A stretch of DNA of 57,790 nucleotides from PVC group bacterium (GCA_945898015.1 CAMDGM010000021.1:1-57790), one strand, 5' to 3'; positions 45,462-54,453 are shown, numbered from the stretch's first letter. Program-made: numbers and translations. Notes: generated from the letters alone by a model not told the origin.

Positions 45462-47321
45462 TTAGTCGATCGCGATGAGGATTTGCCCGGACTGAACCGA
45501 GGCCCCCACGGCGACGGATACGGCTGTCACCGTCCCGGCGCGGTCGGATTTAATCTCGATTTCCATTTTCATGGCCTCCATAATCATCACGTTTTGAAGA
45601 GGCGTGACTTTGTCGCCGACTTTGACAAGCACCTTGATTACCGTTCCGGGCATGGGTGTTTTTATGGTCGACGATTTGGTCGAAATGGGACTGGCGCTGT
45701 TGGCCGGAGAGGGCACAACAGGTGAGGGGGAAGAGGGGGCGGGAGCTGGCACAGCGGCCGATACAACAGGCGCGGCACCCGATTCGTGTACGACAACATG
45801 ATAGGGTTTGCCGTTCACGGTAACCGTATAGGCGGCGGGACAGGTGGAGGCAGGCGCTGTTTTCATGGGTGGAGTTTGGGTGGGTTCGTCGTTGTAGCGG
45901 ATCATGAGGGGCTTGATGCCTTTGAGGAAATCAATGCCTTTATCGCCGCACATGGCGGCGATGAAAATGTTTTCATCGGTCGTGGGAATTCCGGCTTTTG
46001 TGAGTTTGTCCGCGAAAACCGCTTTTCCGGGCTTGGTCCGGTCGTTAATGTCCACCGTCGGGTCCGTGGTGGGCGGCAGTTTCATCTGCGTTTCCGCGAG
46101 TTTGACAATTTCAGGATCGGGAGGACTTGGCGTTTTTCCAAAATACCCCAGCACCATTTTCCCGTATCCATCCGTGATCTTCGTCCAAGGCCCTTGCATA
46201 ACGTTTGAAAAAGCCTGTTGGAAGTAAAACTGGCTCACCGGTGTTACAGACGTGCCAAAGCCTCCGCGTTCCACGACTTCGCGCATGGCTTTAATCACTT
46301 CCGGATAACGGTCCAGGCAGTGGGCGTCGCGCATCATTTGGGTGTTGGCCGTCAGTGCGCCGCCGGGCATGGGGCTCAGCGCGACAAGGGGTTCCGTCAT
46401 TTTTGCTTCCGGGGGGACGAAGTAGCGAGAGAGGCAGCTTTTCAGGACTTCTTCCGCCTTGAGTATTTTTTCGTAATCCACAGCCTCGTCGCGGTCGTTG
46501 ACCAGAATGTAGTCCGTGCCTTTGAACATGTGCCAGGCGGTGAGAATGTCGGTGTGACAGGACCCGCCGCTGAGCGGGGCCATGGCTAGGTCGATCATGT
46601 CCGCGCCATGACGGATCGCCTCCATATGGCATAGTTCGGCAATGCCGACCGAGCAATGCGTGTGGAATTGGATGTCAATGTGGCGGCTTGTAAACGCGTT
46701 GTCCAGCATCTGGCGGCACAGGTGAATGGTTTCGCCAACGATGGACGGAGGAGTGGTTCCCGAGGCGTCCTTGAAGCACACGCTGTCAAAAGGGACGTTC
46801 GATTCAAGAATTTGTTTCAGCGTGTCGGCGTAGAATTTGGCGCTGTGCGGGTAGGCGTTCTGCATTCCCGGAGGCAGCGCCATCATCGTGATGGTAATCT
46901 GGTGCTTCATGCCGGCATGGTGAATAGCCAGGCCGGAGGGGGTTAGATTGCGAACATCATTGAGCGCGTCAAAATTTCGGATGGTCGAGATGCCGGTTTT
47001 GGCAAACAACTGCGCATGCAGTTCAATGATTTCACGGTTGTAGGATTCCAACCCCACCACGTTGACGCCCCGCGATAGGGTTTGCAGGTTGACCTTGGGT
47101 CCGACAACCTGCCGGCACTGGCGGTGCATCTCAAAGGCATCGTCTTGCGTATAGAAATAGAGGCTTTGAAAACGGGCGCCCCCGCCGATTTCGAAATTGT
47201 CAATTCCAGCTTCGGCGGCGGCGGCCAAGGCGGGAAGGAAATCGGCAGTTTTGACGCGAGCGCCGAAAACGGATTGGAATCCGTCTCGGAAAGAGGTGTC
47301 CATAAAGCGTATACGTTTCAT
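45462..47321 (-). CDS. oadA: Biotin-dependent carboxyltransferase: oxaloacetate decarboxylase alpha / pyruvate carboxylase subunit B
   Basis: 619 residues. The N-terminal carboxyltransferase TIM barrel starts at the DTSFRDGFQS motif (DTTLRDxxQS in relatives), with the metal and carbamyl-lysine segment SVCFKDASGTT. The conserved C-terminal PYC/OADA region follows, then a proline/alanine/serine linker and a biotinyl domain with MEAMKMEI, biotin on Lys585. It moves CO2 between biotin and pyruvate/oxaloacetate. Sequence cannot separate OadA of a Na+-pumping decarboxylase from PycB; the small OadG-tail-like gene 33 nt upstream favours OadA, but no OadB is in the window. GGAG lies about 7 nt before the ATG. 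Confidence 0.9.
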   Translation of the reverse strand: MKRIRFMDTSFRDGFQSVFGARVKTADFLPALAAAAEAGIDNFEIGGGARFQSLYFYTQDDAFEMHRQCRQVVGPKVNLQTLSRGVNVVGLESYNREIIELHAQLFAKTGISTIRNFDALNDVRNLTPSGLAIHHAGMKHQITITMMALPPGMQNAYPHSAKFYADTLKQILESNVPFDSVCFKDASGTTPPSIVGETIHLCRQMLDNAFTSRHIDIQFHTHCSVGIAELCHMEAIRHGADMIDLAMAPLSGGSCHTDILTAWHMFKGTDYILVNDRDEAVDYEKILKAEEVLKSCLSRYFVPPEAKMTEPLVALSPMPGGALTANTQMMRDAHCLDRYPEVIKAMREVVERGGFGTSVTPVSQFYFQQAFSNVMQGPWTKITDGYGKMVLGYFGKTPSPPDPEIVKLAETQMKLPPTTDPTVDINDRTKPGKAVFADKLTKAGIPTTDENIFIAAMCGDKGIDFLKGIKPLMIRYNDEPTQTPPMKTAPASTCPAAYTVTVNGKPYHVVVHESGAAPVVSAAVPAPAPSSPSPVVPSPANSASPISTKSSTIKTPMPGTVIKVLVKVGDKVTPLQNVMIMEAMKMEIEIKSDRAGTVTAVSVAVGASVQSGQILIAID

Positions 47322-47354
47322 CAGAAGCTCCAGGCAGGGGACGTTGGATAATAA

Positions 47355-47528
47355 TCAGGGGGTCAGGCGTTGACGGTGGACGGCGACGGCGGCGGCCGCG
47401 ATGGCGGGCCCTTCATCTTCGACTGGCGCCAAGGGGCGTTTGTTGTAAGCGGTGTCCTTTTGGATGCCGAAAAACCGGGTAATAACCCCCTGCACCCAGC
47501 GCAATAACGGGTTGCCTGATACTTTCAT
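47355..47528 (-). CDS. 57-residue OadG-tail-like small protein
   Basis: A short gene between guaB (31 nt) and oadA (33 nt), with a good AGGAAAGGG Shine-Dalgarno about 6 nt before its ATG. It reads MKVSGNPLLRWVQGVITRFF, then about 18 variable residues, and ends EDEGPAIAAAAVAVHRQRLT followed by Pro and the stop. The acidic-then-PAIAAAAVAVHR ending resembles the C-terminus of oxaloacetate decarboxylase gamma chains (IAAISAAVHxxR), which binds Zn2+ and docks the alpha subunit. The usual N-terminal membrane helix of OadG is missing; instead there is a possible amphipathic helix. Role as a partner of OadA is an inference. Confidence 0.62.
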   Translation of the reverse strand: MKVSGNPLLRWVQGVITRFFGIQKDTAYNKRPLAPVEDEGPAIAAAAVAVHRQRLTP

Positions 47529-47558
47529 GATGCCCTTTCCTGAACGTGTTCCTGGATG

Positions 47559-49064
47559 CTAAAAGCTGTCGGAAGAACGGTAATTGGGTGCTTCCTTCAG
47601 TATCTTGACCGTGTGGGGATGGGCTTCGCGCAGGCCGGCCATGGAAACCCGGATGAAGCGGCCCCGGAGTTGCAGGTCGTTCACGGATTTGCAACCACTG
47701 TAGCCCATCGCAGCCCGGAGTCCTCCCATATATTGAACGGTGATCTGCTTGACCGTGCCCGAGTAGGGCACGACGCCTTCGATTCCCTGGGGCACCAGTT
47801 CGTCTTCCGCAATATGGCCTTGTCCGTATCGCTCGCGCGAGGCAGCCCCTTCTTTCATGGCGGCCAGGGAGCCCATCCCGCGATAGGTGACATATTGGCG
47901 TCCCTGGTGAATGATCTTTTCTCCAGGGCTTTCAGCGCTACCGGCCAGTACGGAGCCCATCATGACGGCGTCGGCGCCTGCGACAATGGCCTTCGGAATG
48001 TCGCCCGAGTGACGAATGCCACCGTCCGCGATGATCGGAATGCTTCCTTCCAGGGCCTGGGCGCATTCATAGACAGCTGTAATTTGGGGTATTCCAACGC
48101 CGGCCACCACGCGGGTGGTGCAAATGGATCCGGGTCCGATGCCGACCTTGACCGCGTCCGCTCCCGCATCGCGCAAGGCGAGCGCCGCCTCGGCGGTGGC
48201 AATGTTGCCGGCCACGACGTCGATGTCCGGGTAATGGGCCTTCACCCACTTGACCATTTCAATGACGCCTTTGCTGTGGCCGTGGGCGGTATCCACGACC
48301 ACCACGTCCACACTCTCCTTGGCAAGTATGTCAACGCGTTCCTGATCAGTAGGCCCAATGGCGGCGCCCACACGCAGGCGGTATTGGGAATCCCGGTTGA
48401 ACAAGGGTTCCACGTTGTCCACCAGCGTTAACACGTCGCTGTAACTGTAAAGGCCAACCAGTTTCCCGTCTGCCACCAGCGGCAGTTTGCCGATCCTGTT
48501 TTTCAGCATGAGCTCGAAAGCCTGCTTGAGCGTGGTGCTGGACGGACCCGTGATGACGGACTTTGTCATCAGATCGGCCACCGTGAGATTTCGTTTGCGG
48601 GGGGCATATTTGATGTCGGTCGCGGTCAGGATGCCGACCAGATTGCCGGTGTCGTCTACAATCGGGAACCCGTTAAACTTGAAGCCTTTTTGCAGTTTGG
48701 TCTTGAGAACGAAGTCAAGCGTGTCGCTGGCCTTGAAGACAATTGGATTTTGGATGAGTCCGTTGAGGTGATGCTTGACCATGGCCACCTGGCGGGCCTG
48801 TTCTTTGGCGGTCAGGTTTTTGTGGATGATCCCCATGCCCCCTTGTAGGGCCATGGCAATGGCCATGCCGGATTCGGTGACCGTATCCATGGCGGCGCTG
48901 ACGGCGGGGATGTTAAGGCTGATGCGGGTTGTCAGGCGAGACCGGATGTCGGCTTGATCGGGCAGGAAATCAGCATATTGGGTGAGGATGGAGACATCAT
49001 CAAAAGTCAGCCCTTCCCGGGGGGAAAGAGACATGAATTGCGTAAGATCCTGGTTGCGGTGCAT
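47559..49064 (-). CDS. guaB: Inosine-5'-monophosphate dehydrogenase
   Basis: 501 residues from an ATG with GGAG about 11 nt upstream; the true N-terminus could be the internal [14 protein letters not shown]. The IMPDH barrel motifs are present: [20 protein letters not shown], the catalytic loop [17 protein letters not shown] with the active Cys, and the MGSVLAG/EGVV flap. Two CBS domains are inserted in the barrel ([25 protein letters not shown]). It makes XMP in the guanine pathway. It heads a minus-strand run with the OadG-tail-like gene and oadA downstream. Confidence 0.96.
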   Translation of the reverse strand: MHRNQDLTQFMSLSPREGLTFDDVSILTQYADFLPDQADIRSRLTTRISLNIPAVSAAMDTVTESGMAIAMALQGGMGIIHKNLTAKEQARQVAMVKHHLNGLIQNPIVFKASDTLDFVLKTKLQKGFKFNGFPIVDDTGNLVGILTATDIKYAPRKRNLTVADLMTKSVITGPSSTTLKQAFELMLKNRIGKLPLVADGKLVGLYSYSDVLTLVDNVEPLFNRDSQYRLRVGAAIGPTDQERVDILAKESVDVVVVDTAHGHSKGVIEMVKWVKAHYPDIDVVAGNIATAEAALALRDAGADAVKVGIGPGSICTTRVVAGVGIPQITAVYECAQALEGSIPIIADGGIRHSGDIPKAIVAGADAVMMGSVLAGSAESPGEKIIHQGRQYVTYRGMGSLAAMKEGAASRERYGQGHIAEDELVPQGIEGVVPYSGTVKQITVQYMGGLRAAMGYSGCKSVNDLQLRGRFIRVSMAGLREAHPHTVKILKEAPNYRSSDSF

Positions 49065-49107
49065 AGATTGTGAATCTCCGTGGCCCATCATGGACTGTTG
49101 CCATTTG

Positions 49108-49137
49108 ATTATGATTCCCGAATGGGGATAAAGTCAA
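49108..49137 (-). promoter_or_regulatory. Probable promoter of guaB
   Basis: Minus strand TTGACT (complement of 49132-49137), 18-nt spacer, CATAAT (complement of 49108-49113). The predicted leader is about 37 nt. No G-quadruplex, PurR-like operator or riboswitch was recognised. Confidence 0.5.
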
Positions 49138-49188
49138 GGCGGAAAGCGTACGTCACGATCTGCTTGCCATCGCGGATAAGGATTATTA

Positions 49189-49737
49189 ATGTATGGATCA
49201 ATGACTATCAAACCGGTAATCGTCACTATCGTGCGGGGCATTATGGCGGCCAGCGTGTTGATCGGCACAGCCACGGCCGCCGATTTCAACGGAATCTTTT
49301 CCTGGTCAGACGATCCTGCCGATCACGCGTCTATTTCCCAGGCGGTGGACCATGCCGCCAGTCAGGTGAATGCCGTCATTCGCCCTGTTGTGCGAAAGAG
49401 ATTAGCGGCCAGCATCGTCCCGTATGAGTTAATCGAAATGGTGGTGACGAACGGCATCATCACGTTTAATCGGAACTCCAGCGACCGACCGATCACGACT
49501 GAGATAGGCGGGAAGGCCGTCCAATATGCCAGGACGGATGGCAAGCTTTCCGATGTCACTTTCGCGATGGAGGGGGAAAAGCTTCGCCAAACTTACTCCA
49601 ATGACGAAGGGACGAGGGAAAATCTGTTTTCTTTGGCGGAGGAAGGACGAATCTTGACGATGGCCATTACGATCAGGCCTACGCGCGTCAAAACGGTGAT
49701 TGAGCTGACATTGACGTATGTGAAAAACGGGTCATAA
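49189..49737 (+). CDS. Small exported protein of unknown function
   Basis: 182 residues. AAGG lies 7 nt upstream of the ATG. An N-terminal signal peptide (IKPVIVTIVRGIMAASVLIG, then TATAADF) suggests export. The remainder is a single domain without cysteines; alternation of polar and hydrophobic residues (ELIEMVVTNGIITFNR, SDVTFAMEGEKLRQTYSND) suggests a beta-rich lipocalin/START-like fold, but I recognise no family. It stands alone and its last codons overlap the convergent dus gene by 6 nt. Confidence 0.6.
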   Translation: MYGSMTIKPVIVTIVRGIMAASVLIGTATAADFNGIFSWSDDPADHASISQAVDHAASQVNAVIRPVVRKRLAASIVPYELIEMVVTNGIITFNRNSSDRPITTEIGGKAVQYARTDGKLSDVTFAMEGEKLRQTYSNDEGTRENLFSLAEEGRILTMAITIRPTRVKTVIELTLTYVKNGS

Positions 49738-50754
49738 CCCGTCCACGGAAATCGATGTTCTCCTTTCGGGGCCCGTATCGAGAAACTCCAAAATGCGAGT
49801 TACCGCACGTTCCCAGTCTGGAGCCCCCTGAACCGCTTTGAACAGGGTGTGGCCATAGACGAAATTGCAGGCAAAATAGGGCGTCCAAATCTTAAGTCGC
49901 CGCATGGCTTTGTCCGGGTTGAAGTCATCGGCCAGGTAGCCACAGAAGCGCCTGACAACTTCCCCTAGGTCGACGGACAGGGAGGGATTCCGCCATTGCC
50001 CAAACAACCAGGGTTGTGCAATGGCATGACGGCCCATCATCAAGCCGGAAACCGAGTCGAACTGGGCCGGGCGCATACGGACATACTCGGCGCCGGATAT
50101 ATCCCCGTTGGCAATCAGCGGCAAGCGGGTGCACGCGGCAATTTCGCCATACAGATCATGCCGTGCCAGACGACGGAGCTTTTCTTCGAGGAAACGCGGG
50201 TGAAGGATCAGGGCGTCAACCCCTTCGCTTTCCAGGATGTGAATTCGTTCCATCAGCCGGCTCCGCCAGTCGTCGCGTTGCCGGCCAAGGCGGATTTTAA
50301 CGGTCAACGGGCCTGCATAACATCGCCGCATAATCCGGACAATCCCGGCCATGCGACTCGGCTCTTCAAAGAGAGCCGCTCCGCCGTGCTGTTGCATAAT
50401 CGTCGGCGCTGAACAGGCGCAGTTGAGGTCCAGTCCATCGGGTTGCAGGCCGGATAAATGGGCGATGATTTCCGGTAGTTTATCGGCGTCGGTCACCAGC
50501 AATTGGTAGACCACTTTTCCTTCGTGGGGCCGTCGTTTGAGCCAGGGCGAATGCGTGAAGTTTTCGTGCAGAATCATTTTGGCGGACAGCATTTCCGTAA
50601 ACAAGGCTCCATAGCCTCCGAAATCGGCCAAGAGGCGCCGCAAGGCGCTGTGGGTGAGGTTGGCCATCGGGGCCAGAAATAGCGGCGGGTCGAAGCGCGT
50701 GCCCCGCAAAACAAGGGATTTAAGCTGGAGGGAATCAGGCACGTCGTTTTCCAT
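49732..50754 (-). CDS. tRNA-dihydrouridine synthase family protein
   Basis: 340 residues. FMN-dependent Dus barrel: PPLFLAPMANLTHSALR at the N-terminus, VYQLLVTDADKL, VKIRLGRQRDDWRSR and ANGDISGAEYVRMRP are in the correct order. The catalytic-cysteine segment, normally NMGCP, reads DLNCACSAPTIMQQHGGAAL: the acid cysteine is kept but Gly and Pro around it are replaced. It reduces uridine in tRNA D-loops. It overlaps the convergent small exported gene by 6 nt. Which Dus class (A, B or C) it belongs to is not clear. Confidence 0.85.
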   Translation of the reverse strand: MENDVPDSLQLKSLVLRGTRFDPPLFLAPMANLTHSALRRLLADFGGYGALFTEMLSAKMILHENFTHSPWLKRRPHEGKVVYQLLVTDADKLPEIIAHLSGLQPDGLDLNCACSAPTIMQQHGGAALFEEPSRMAGIVRIMRRCYAGPLTVKIRLGRQRDDWRSRLMERIHILESEGVDALILHPRFLEEKLRRLARHDLYGEIAACTRLPLIANGDISGAEYVRMRPAQFDSVSGLMMGRHAIAQPWLFGQWRNPSLSVDLGEVVRRFCGYLADDFNPDKAMRRLKIWTPYFACNFVYGHTLFKAVQGAPDWERAVTRILEFLDTGPERRTSISVDGL

Positions 50755-50764
50755 GAATGATAGC

Positions 50765-50794
50765 TTGACGGAAAGCAGGGCGTTTTGCTAGTTT
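50765..50794 (+). promoter_or_regulatory. tRNA-Leu promoter
   Basis: TTGACG (50765-50770), 18-nt spacer, TAGTTT (50789-50794), about 15 nt before the mature tRNA 5' end. The -10 and spacing match the coaE operon promoter. Confidence 0.55.
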
Positions 50795-50808
50795 CTTCGA
50801 GTTCTTTT

Positions 50809-50894
50809 GCACCAGTGGTGAAATGGCAGACACGTAAGGTTCAGGTCCTTATGCCCGCAAGGGTGTGGGGGTTCAAGTCCCTCCTGGTGCACCA
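50809..50894 (+). tRNA. tRNA-Leu (anticodon CAG), CCA encoded
   Basis: An 86-nt class II tRNA. Acceptor stem GCACCAG pairs with CTGGTGC, followed by discriminator A and a gene-encoded CCA. The anticodon stem TAAGG/CCTTA closes the loop TTCAGGT, giving CAG, which reads CUG leucine codons. The long variable arm (TGCCCGCAAGGGTGT region) and T-loop TTCAAGT are typical of tRNA-Leu. It is a single, free-standing gene with its own promoter and terminator. Confidence 0.97.
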
Positions 50895-50904
50895 ATTGTG
50901 ACAC

Positions 50905-50939
50905 ATAAAAGCCCGCCGATTTGTTCGGCGGGCTTTTAT
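50905..50939. terminator. Perfect bidirectional intrinsic terminator
   Basis: A perfect 15-bp stem, ATAAAAGCCCGCCGA and its exact complement, closes a 5-nt loop (TTTGT, 50920-50924). Each strand ends the stem with a T-rich run, so it can stop the tRNA transcript on the plus strand and the hydrolase/PDH transcript on the minus strand. It is the only textbook intrinsic terminator seen in the window. Confidence 0.92.
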
Positions 50940-50963
50940 GTTTTTGCGATTATAGGGGATGTG

Positions 50964-51710
50964 TCAGCCGGGACGGGCATGATCCAGCATGAAGGCCAAG
51001 AGGGCCCGGGCGTCCCTGTATGACGTGGTGTGCCCCAGGTCTGGCTGGTAAATAAGAAGGACTTTCCCGCCTTTTGCGTCCAAGGCTTTCCCGAGGCGTA
51101 GAACACTCTGGGGCGGGACGGAGTTGTCCTTGCCAGAGACAGCCAGGCCGATCGGCATAGTCAGCTTTTCCGGCCAAAACTCGGCGCTTCGTTTCTTGTA
51201 TTCGAGCGGAACCTCGTCCTTGGATCCTCCGAATGATGCTTGAATGGCACCCTGGAAGTTCTCGTACTCCAGGAAATTAGCCGTGCCATTCATGGAGGCC
51301 ACACCGTCAATTTGTTCGGGATGTAGCACGGCGAATGTCAGACAGGACGTTCCGCCCATCGATCCGCCGCACAGGAATACGCGCGCGATACAATAGGTTC
51401 GTCTCAGGTCCGTGATGATCTGGGCGACATCGGCTTCGGCTTTCGGCCCCATCCAGGACGTCGAGGCGCGATAGTCGGGCGAAACGTAAAGCATGTCATG
51501 TTCGAACGCGAAGTCGCGGGCGGCCCGGCATTCATCACGTTTGTCCTGGATGAACTGCCATCGATCCGATCCGTGCCCATGCAGCGCGATGAGCATGTCA
51601 TGCGGAGCGGTCGAAGTGAAGGCCTTGGGAAACAGGAGGACGTATTTTTGCTCGGTGCCATCGCAGGTGGCGGCAAAGGACACGTCTTGAATGGCCGGGT
51701 CTGCGGTCAT
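50964..51710 (-). CDS. Alpha/beta-fold hydrolase (esterase-like)
   Basis: 248 residues, no signal peptide. The oxyanion stretch LIALHGHGSDRW is followed by nucleophile Ser117 in LCGGSMGGTS, acid Asp195 in SGKDNSVPP and His227 in LGHTTS: a complete triad in dienelactone hydrolase/prolyl oligopeptidase-like order. Substrate unknown. The ATG overlaps the lpdA stop as ATGA, so it is the last gene of the pyruvate dehydrogenase operon, an unusual partner; it might be a housekeeping esterase that shares only transcription. Confidence 0.8.
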   Translation of the reverse strand: MTADPAIQDVSFAATCDGTEQKYVLLFPKAFTSTAPHDMLIALHGHGSDRWQFIQDKRDECRAARDFAFEHDMLYVSPDYRASTSWMGPKAEADVAQIITDLRRTYCIARVFLCGGSMGGTSCLTFAVLHPEQIDGVASMNGTANFLEYENFQGAIQASFGGSKDEVPLEYKKRSAEFWPEKLTMPIGLAVSGKDNSVPPQSVLRLGKALDAKGGKVLLIYQPDLGHTTSYRDARALLAFMLDHARPG

Positions 51711-53101
51711 GCTCGTTTGCGGTTGACCGCGTGAATAGACAGGCCGTGCAGCGCATGCGCCGCCTCCACCCAGGACTCGGACAGGGTCGGGTGCGCGTGG
51801 ATGGTCCTGCCGAATTCCGCCGTCGTCAATTCGGCGCGGATGGCTGCGCCGGCTTCGGCAATCAGTTCCGTGGCGCTATGCCCGATGACGTGTGCGCCCA
51901 GTAGACGGTCCGTGGCCGCATCCGCGATCCACTTGACGAAGCCCTCGGGATGGCCCCCGGCCAGCGCCTTTCCGAGAGAGGCAAACGAGAACTTCCCGAT
52001 CTTCACGGCCAGGCCTTTGGCCTGCGCCTCAGTTTCCGTCAGTCCCACATTGCCCACCTCCGGGGAGGTGAAGATGCACGACGGCACCAGTTTCTCCACC
52101 TTGGCCGGTTTGCCGGTCACCGCATTCGATGCCACGGTTAATCCTTCGGAGGTGGCGCGGTGTGCGAGCTGCGCGCCCGGCGTCACATCGCCGATGGCGT
52201 AAATAGCGGCAACGCGGGTCTGTCCGTACTCGTCGACGGCAATATGCCCCGTGCTGGTCGTGGTCAAGCCGGCCTGTTCCAGCTGAAGTCCGTCTGACAC
52301 GGGGGCACGCCCCACGGCAACAAGCATGAGCCCGGCTTCGAGCGTCGTCTCGCCCACTTTTCCCGTCACCGAAGAACCGGTGTCCGCAATCTCGGAGATG
52401 CCGGAGCCCGTCAAAATCCTGATTCCGAGGCTCTTTTCCATATGCCGTTTGAGCTCGCGCCTCACATCGGCGTCGAGGAGTGGCATGATGTCCGGTAGCA
52501 TTTCCACCAGCGTCACGGCCACTCCCATGCGGGCGGCCATACAGGCGAATTCGCAGCCGATCACGCCGCCGCCCACGACGATCAGGCTTTTGGGAAGGGC
52601 CTGCAAATCGAGGACCGCCTTGCTTTCCAAGATGCGGGGGCTGGCCGGAAAGAAGCGCGGCACAATCGACCGGGAGCCGGTGGCGAGGATGGTCTTGGCG
52701 GTTTCCAGCAACCGCTGGCCCTTGGGCGCCGCAACGACGATCCGGTTTCGGTCGAGGAAGGCGCCGGTTCCTTTGATGCCGGTCACGCCATTGGCCTTGA
52801 GCAGGCCGCTGACACCCTCTTTGAGTTGGGCCACCACGGTGTTTTTGCGCGCCCAGAGCACGCCGTAATCGAACGCTACGGAGCCGGCGGTGACGCCGAA
52901 TAGTTCGGCGGCTTTGATCGAGGTGAGCGCGTCGGCGCCGGCGATCAGCAATTTAGTGGGGATGCAGCCCCAGTTGAGGCAGGTGCCGCCGAGGGCTTCT
53001 CGTTCCACGAGCGCGACCTTGGCCCCGAGTTGCGCGGCACGAATGGCGGCGGGATAGCCTCCGGGACCGCCGCCGATCACGACTACGTCAAACTTTTCCA
53101 T
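51707..53101 (-). CDS. lpdA: Dihydrolipoyl dehydrogenase (E3)
   Basis: 464 residues, normal length. FAD-binding VIGGGPGGYPAA, redox disulfide GGTCLNWGCIPTK (Cys41/Cys46), NAD-binding GGGVIGCEFA, and the C-terminal His-Glu pair in IHAHPTLSE are all present. It reoxidises the lipoyl group of E2 with NAD+. Its start lies 18 nt before the end of the E2 gene, giving a 19-nt overlap in a different frame. Confidence 0.96.
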   Translation of the reverse strand: MEKFDVVVIGGGPGGYPAAIRAAQLGAKVALVEREALGGTCLNWGCIPTKLLIAGADALTSIKAAELFGVTAGSVAFDYGVLWARKNTVVAQLKEGVSGLLKANGVTGIKGTGAFLDRNRIVVAAPKGQRLLETAKTILATGSRSIVPRFFPASPRILESKAVLDLQALPKSLIVVGGGVIGCEFACMAARMGVAVTLVEMLPDIMPLLDADVRRELKRHMEKSLGIRILTGSGISEIADTGSSVTGKVGETTLEAGLMLVAVGRAPVSDGLQLEQAGLTTTSTGHIAVDEYGQTRVAAIYAIGDVTPGAQLAHRATSEGLTVASNAVTGKPAKVEKLVPSCIFTSPEVGNVGLTETEAQAKGLAVKIGKFSFASLGKALAGGHPEGFVKWIADAATDRLLGAHVIGHSATELIAEAGAAIRAELTTAEFGRTIHAHPTLSESWVEAAHALHGLSIHAVNRKRA

Positions 53102-54438
53102 AGCTCCATATCCTCAAGTTTGGCCTTGATGGCGTTCGCGAAACCGGCGGCCTGGGCGCCGTCAATGATCCGGTGATCCGAGGAAAGCGTGATTTTCATG
53201 ATGTCACGGGCGACAAGCTTGCCATCCCGGACGACCGGGGTGGGGAAGGTGCTGGACACCGCCAGGATGGCCGATTCGCCGGGGTTGATGATGGCCGTGA
53301 AGTTTTCCACGTTCAGCATGCCCATATTCGAGATGGTGAAGGTGCTGCCGGACATCTCGTCCGGCCGCAGTTTGCCTTCGCGGGCCTTGAGTGCGAGCGC
53401 TTGCGCCGCCTCGTGCAGCTCTTTCAGCGTCAGCCGGTCAGCCTCGCGAATGACCGGCACCACGAGCCCTTGTTCCAGGCTCACGGCCATGCCGAGGTTG
53501 ACCGAGCTGTTCCAGCGCGTGCTTTTCCCGTCGGTGGAGCTGTTGAACGCCGGTTTCTCGCCAAGCGTCAGGACCACGGACTCAAGGATGAAGTCCGTGA
53601 CGGTATAGGCTTTTCCGGCCTCTTTGAGCCGTTTGCGCAGGGACAGAAGGTCGGTCATGTCCACCGCCACGGTTACATAGAAGTGCGGGATCGTCGTGGC
53701 GCTGCGCGTGAGTCGCTCGGCGATGATCTGCCGCATCTTGCTCATGACCTTCGGGCGTTCTTCAAGCGCGCGGTCGATGTCGGACTCTGTAATCCGTCCG
53801 CCGTCGCCGGAAGGACGGACCGTGAGAATGTCCACCCCTTTGTGAATGGCTTTCTGCTTGGCAGCCGGGGTGATCTTGATGGCGGTCACCTGGTTCTTTT
53901 CCATGAAGGCCAGCACGTCTTTTTCAATGATCCGGCCACCGGGTCCGGTGCCGGGCATGCGACTGATATCGAGTGCTGAGTTCTTGGCCATGACCCGGGC
54001 ACGGGGAGAGGCAAACAGCCGTTTGGCCGTTGGCGGGGCGGGTGGAAGGGACGGAGCGGACGAGGGAATGGACACGGCGGACGTACCCGACTGCGCCGGG
54101 ACGCGAGCCTCTGTCGATGCAGGGCCCGCGACTGCCGCTTTCGCGGGAACAGGCGCGGCCTCGGGTTTGGGACGTGCGGCCAGATCCGGCAGGGCTTCGC
54201 CCGGTTTCCCGATGAAGGCGACAGGGGAGGTGACCGGCACGGTCTGGCCTTCCCCGACAAGGATTTTGAGGAGCGTGCCCTCAAAAAAGCTTTCCACCTC
54301 CATGGTGGCCTTGTCTGTTTCGATTTCGAACACGATGTCGCCCTTGTGGACGGCATCGCCTTCCTTGACGCGCCACTTGACAATTGTCGATTCTTCAACG
54401 GTTTGCCCGTACTTGGGCATGACGAGAATCTGAGCCAT
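53083..54438 (-). CDS. pdhC: Dihydrolipoamide acyltransferase (E2) with two E3-binding domains
   Basis: 451 residues. One lipoyl domain carries Lys43 in ETDKATMEVES, then a Pro/Ala linker. Two successive peripheral-subunit-binding domains follow: SPRARVMAKNSALDISRMPG with GPGGRIIEKDVLAFME (~143-179), and TPAAKQKAIHKGVDI with GDGGRITESDIDRALE (~190-226). The catalytic core from ~228 ends with DHRIIDG (His422, Asp426). Most E2 chains have a single binding domain. It forms the core of the complex with the fused E1 (15 nt upstream) and E3 encoded next. Confidence 0.93.
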   Translation of the reverse strand: MAQILVMPKYGQTVEESTIVKWRVKEGDAVHKGDIVFEIETDKATMEVESFFEGTLLKILVGEGQTVPVTSPVAFIGKPGEALPDLAARPKPEAAPVPAKAAVAGPASTEARVPAQSGTSAVSIPSSAPSLPPAPPTAKRLFASPRARVMAKNSALDISRMPGTGPGGRIIEKDVLAFMEKNQVTAIKITPAAKQKAIHKGVDILTVRPSGDGGRITESDIDRALEERPKVMSKMRQIIAERLTRSATTIPHFYVTVAVDMTDLLSLRKRLKEAGKAYTVTDFILESVVLTLGEKPAFNSSTDGKSTRWNSSVNLGMAVSLEQGLVVPVIREADRLTLKELHEAAQALALKAREGKLRPDEMSGSTFTISNMGMLNVENFTAIINPGESAILAVSSTFPTPVVRDGKLVARDIMKITLSSDHRIIDGAQAAGFANAIKAKLEDMELWKSLT

Positions 54439-54453
54439 GACGGTCTCCTCGAG

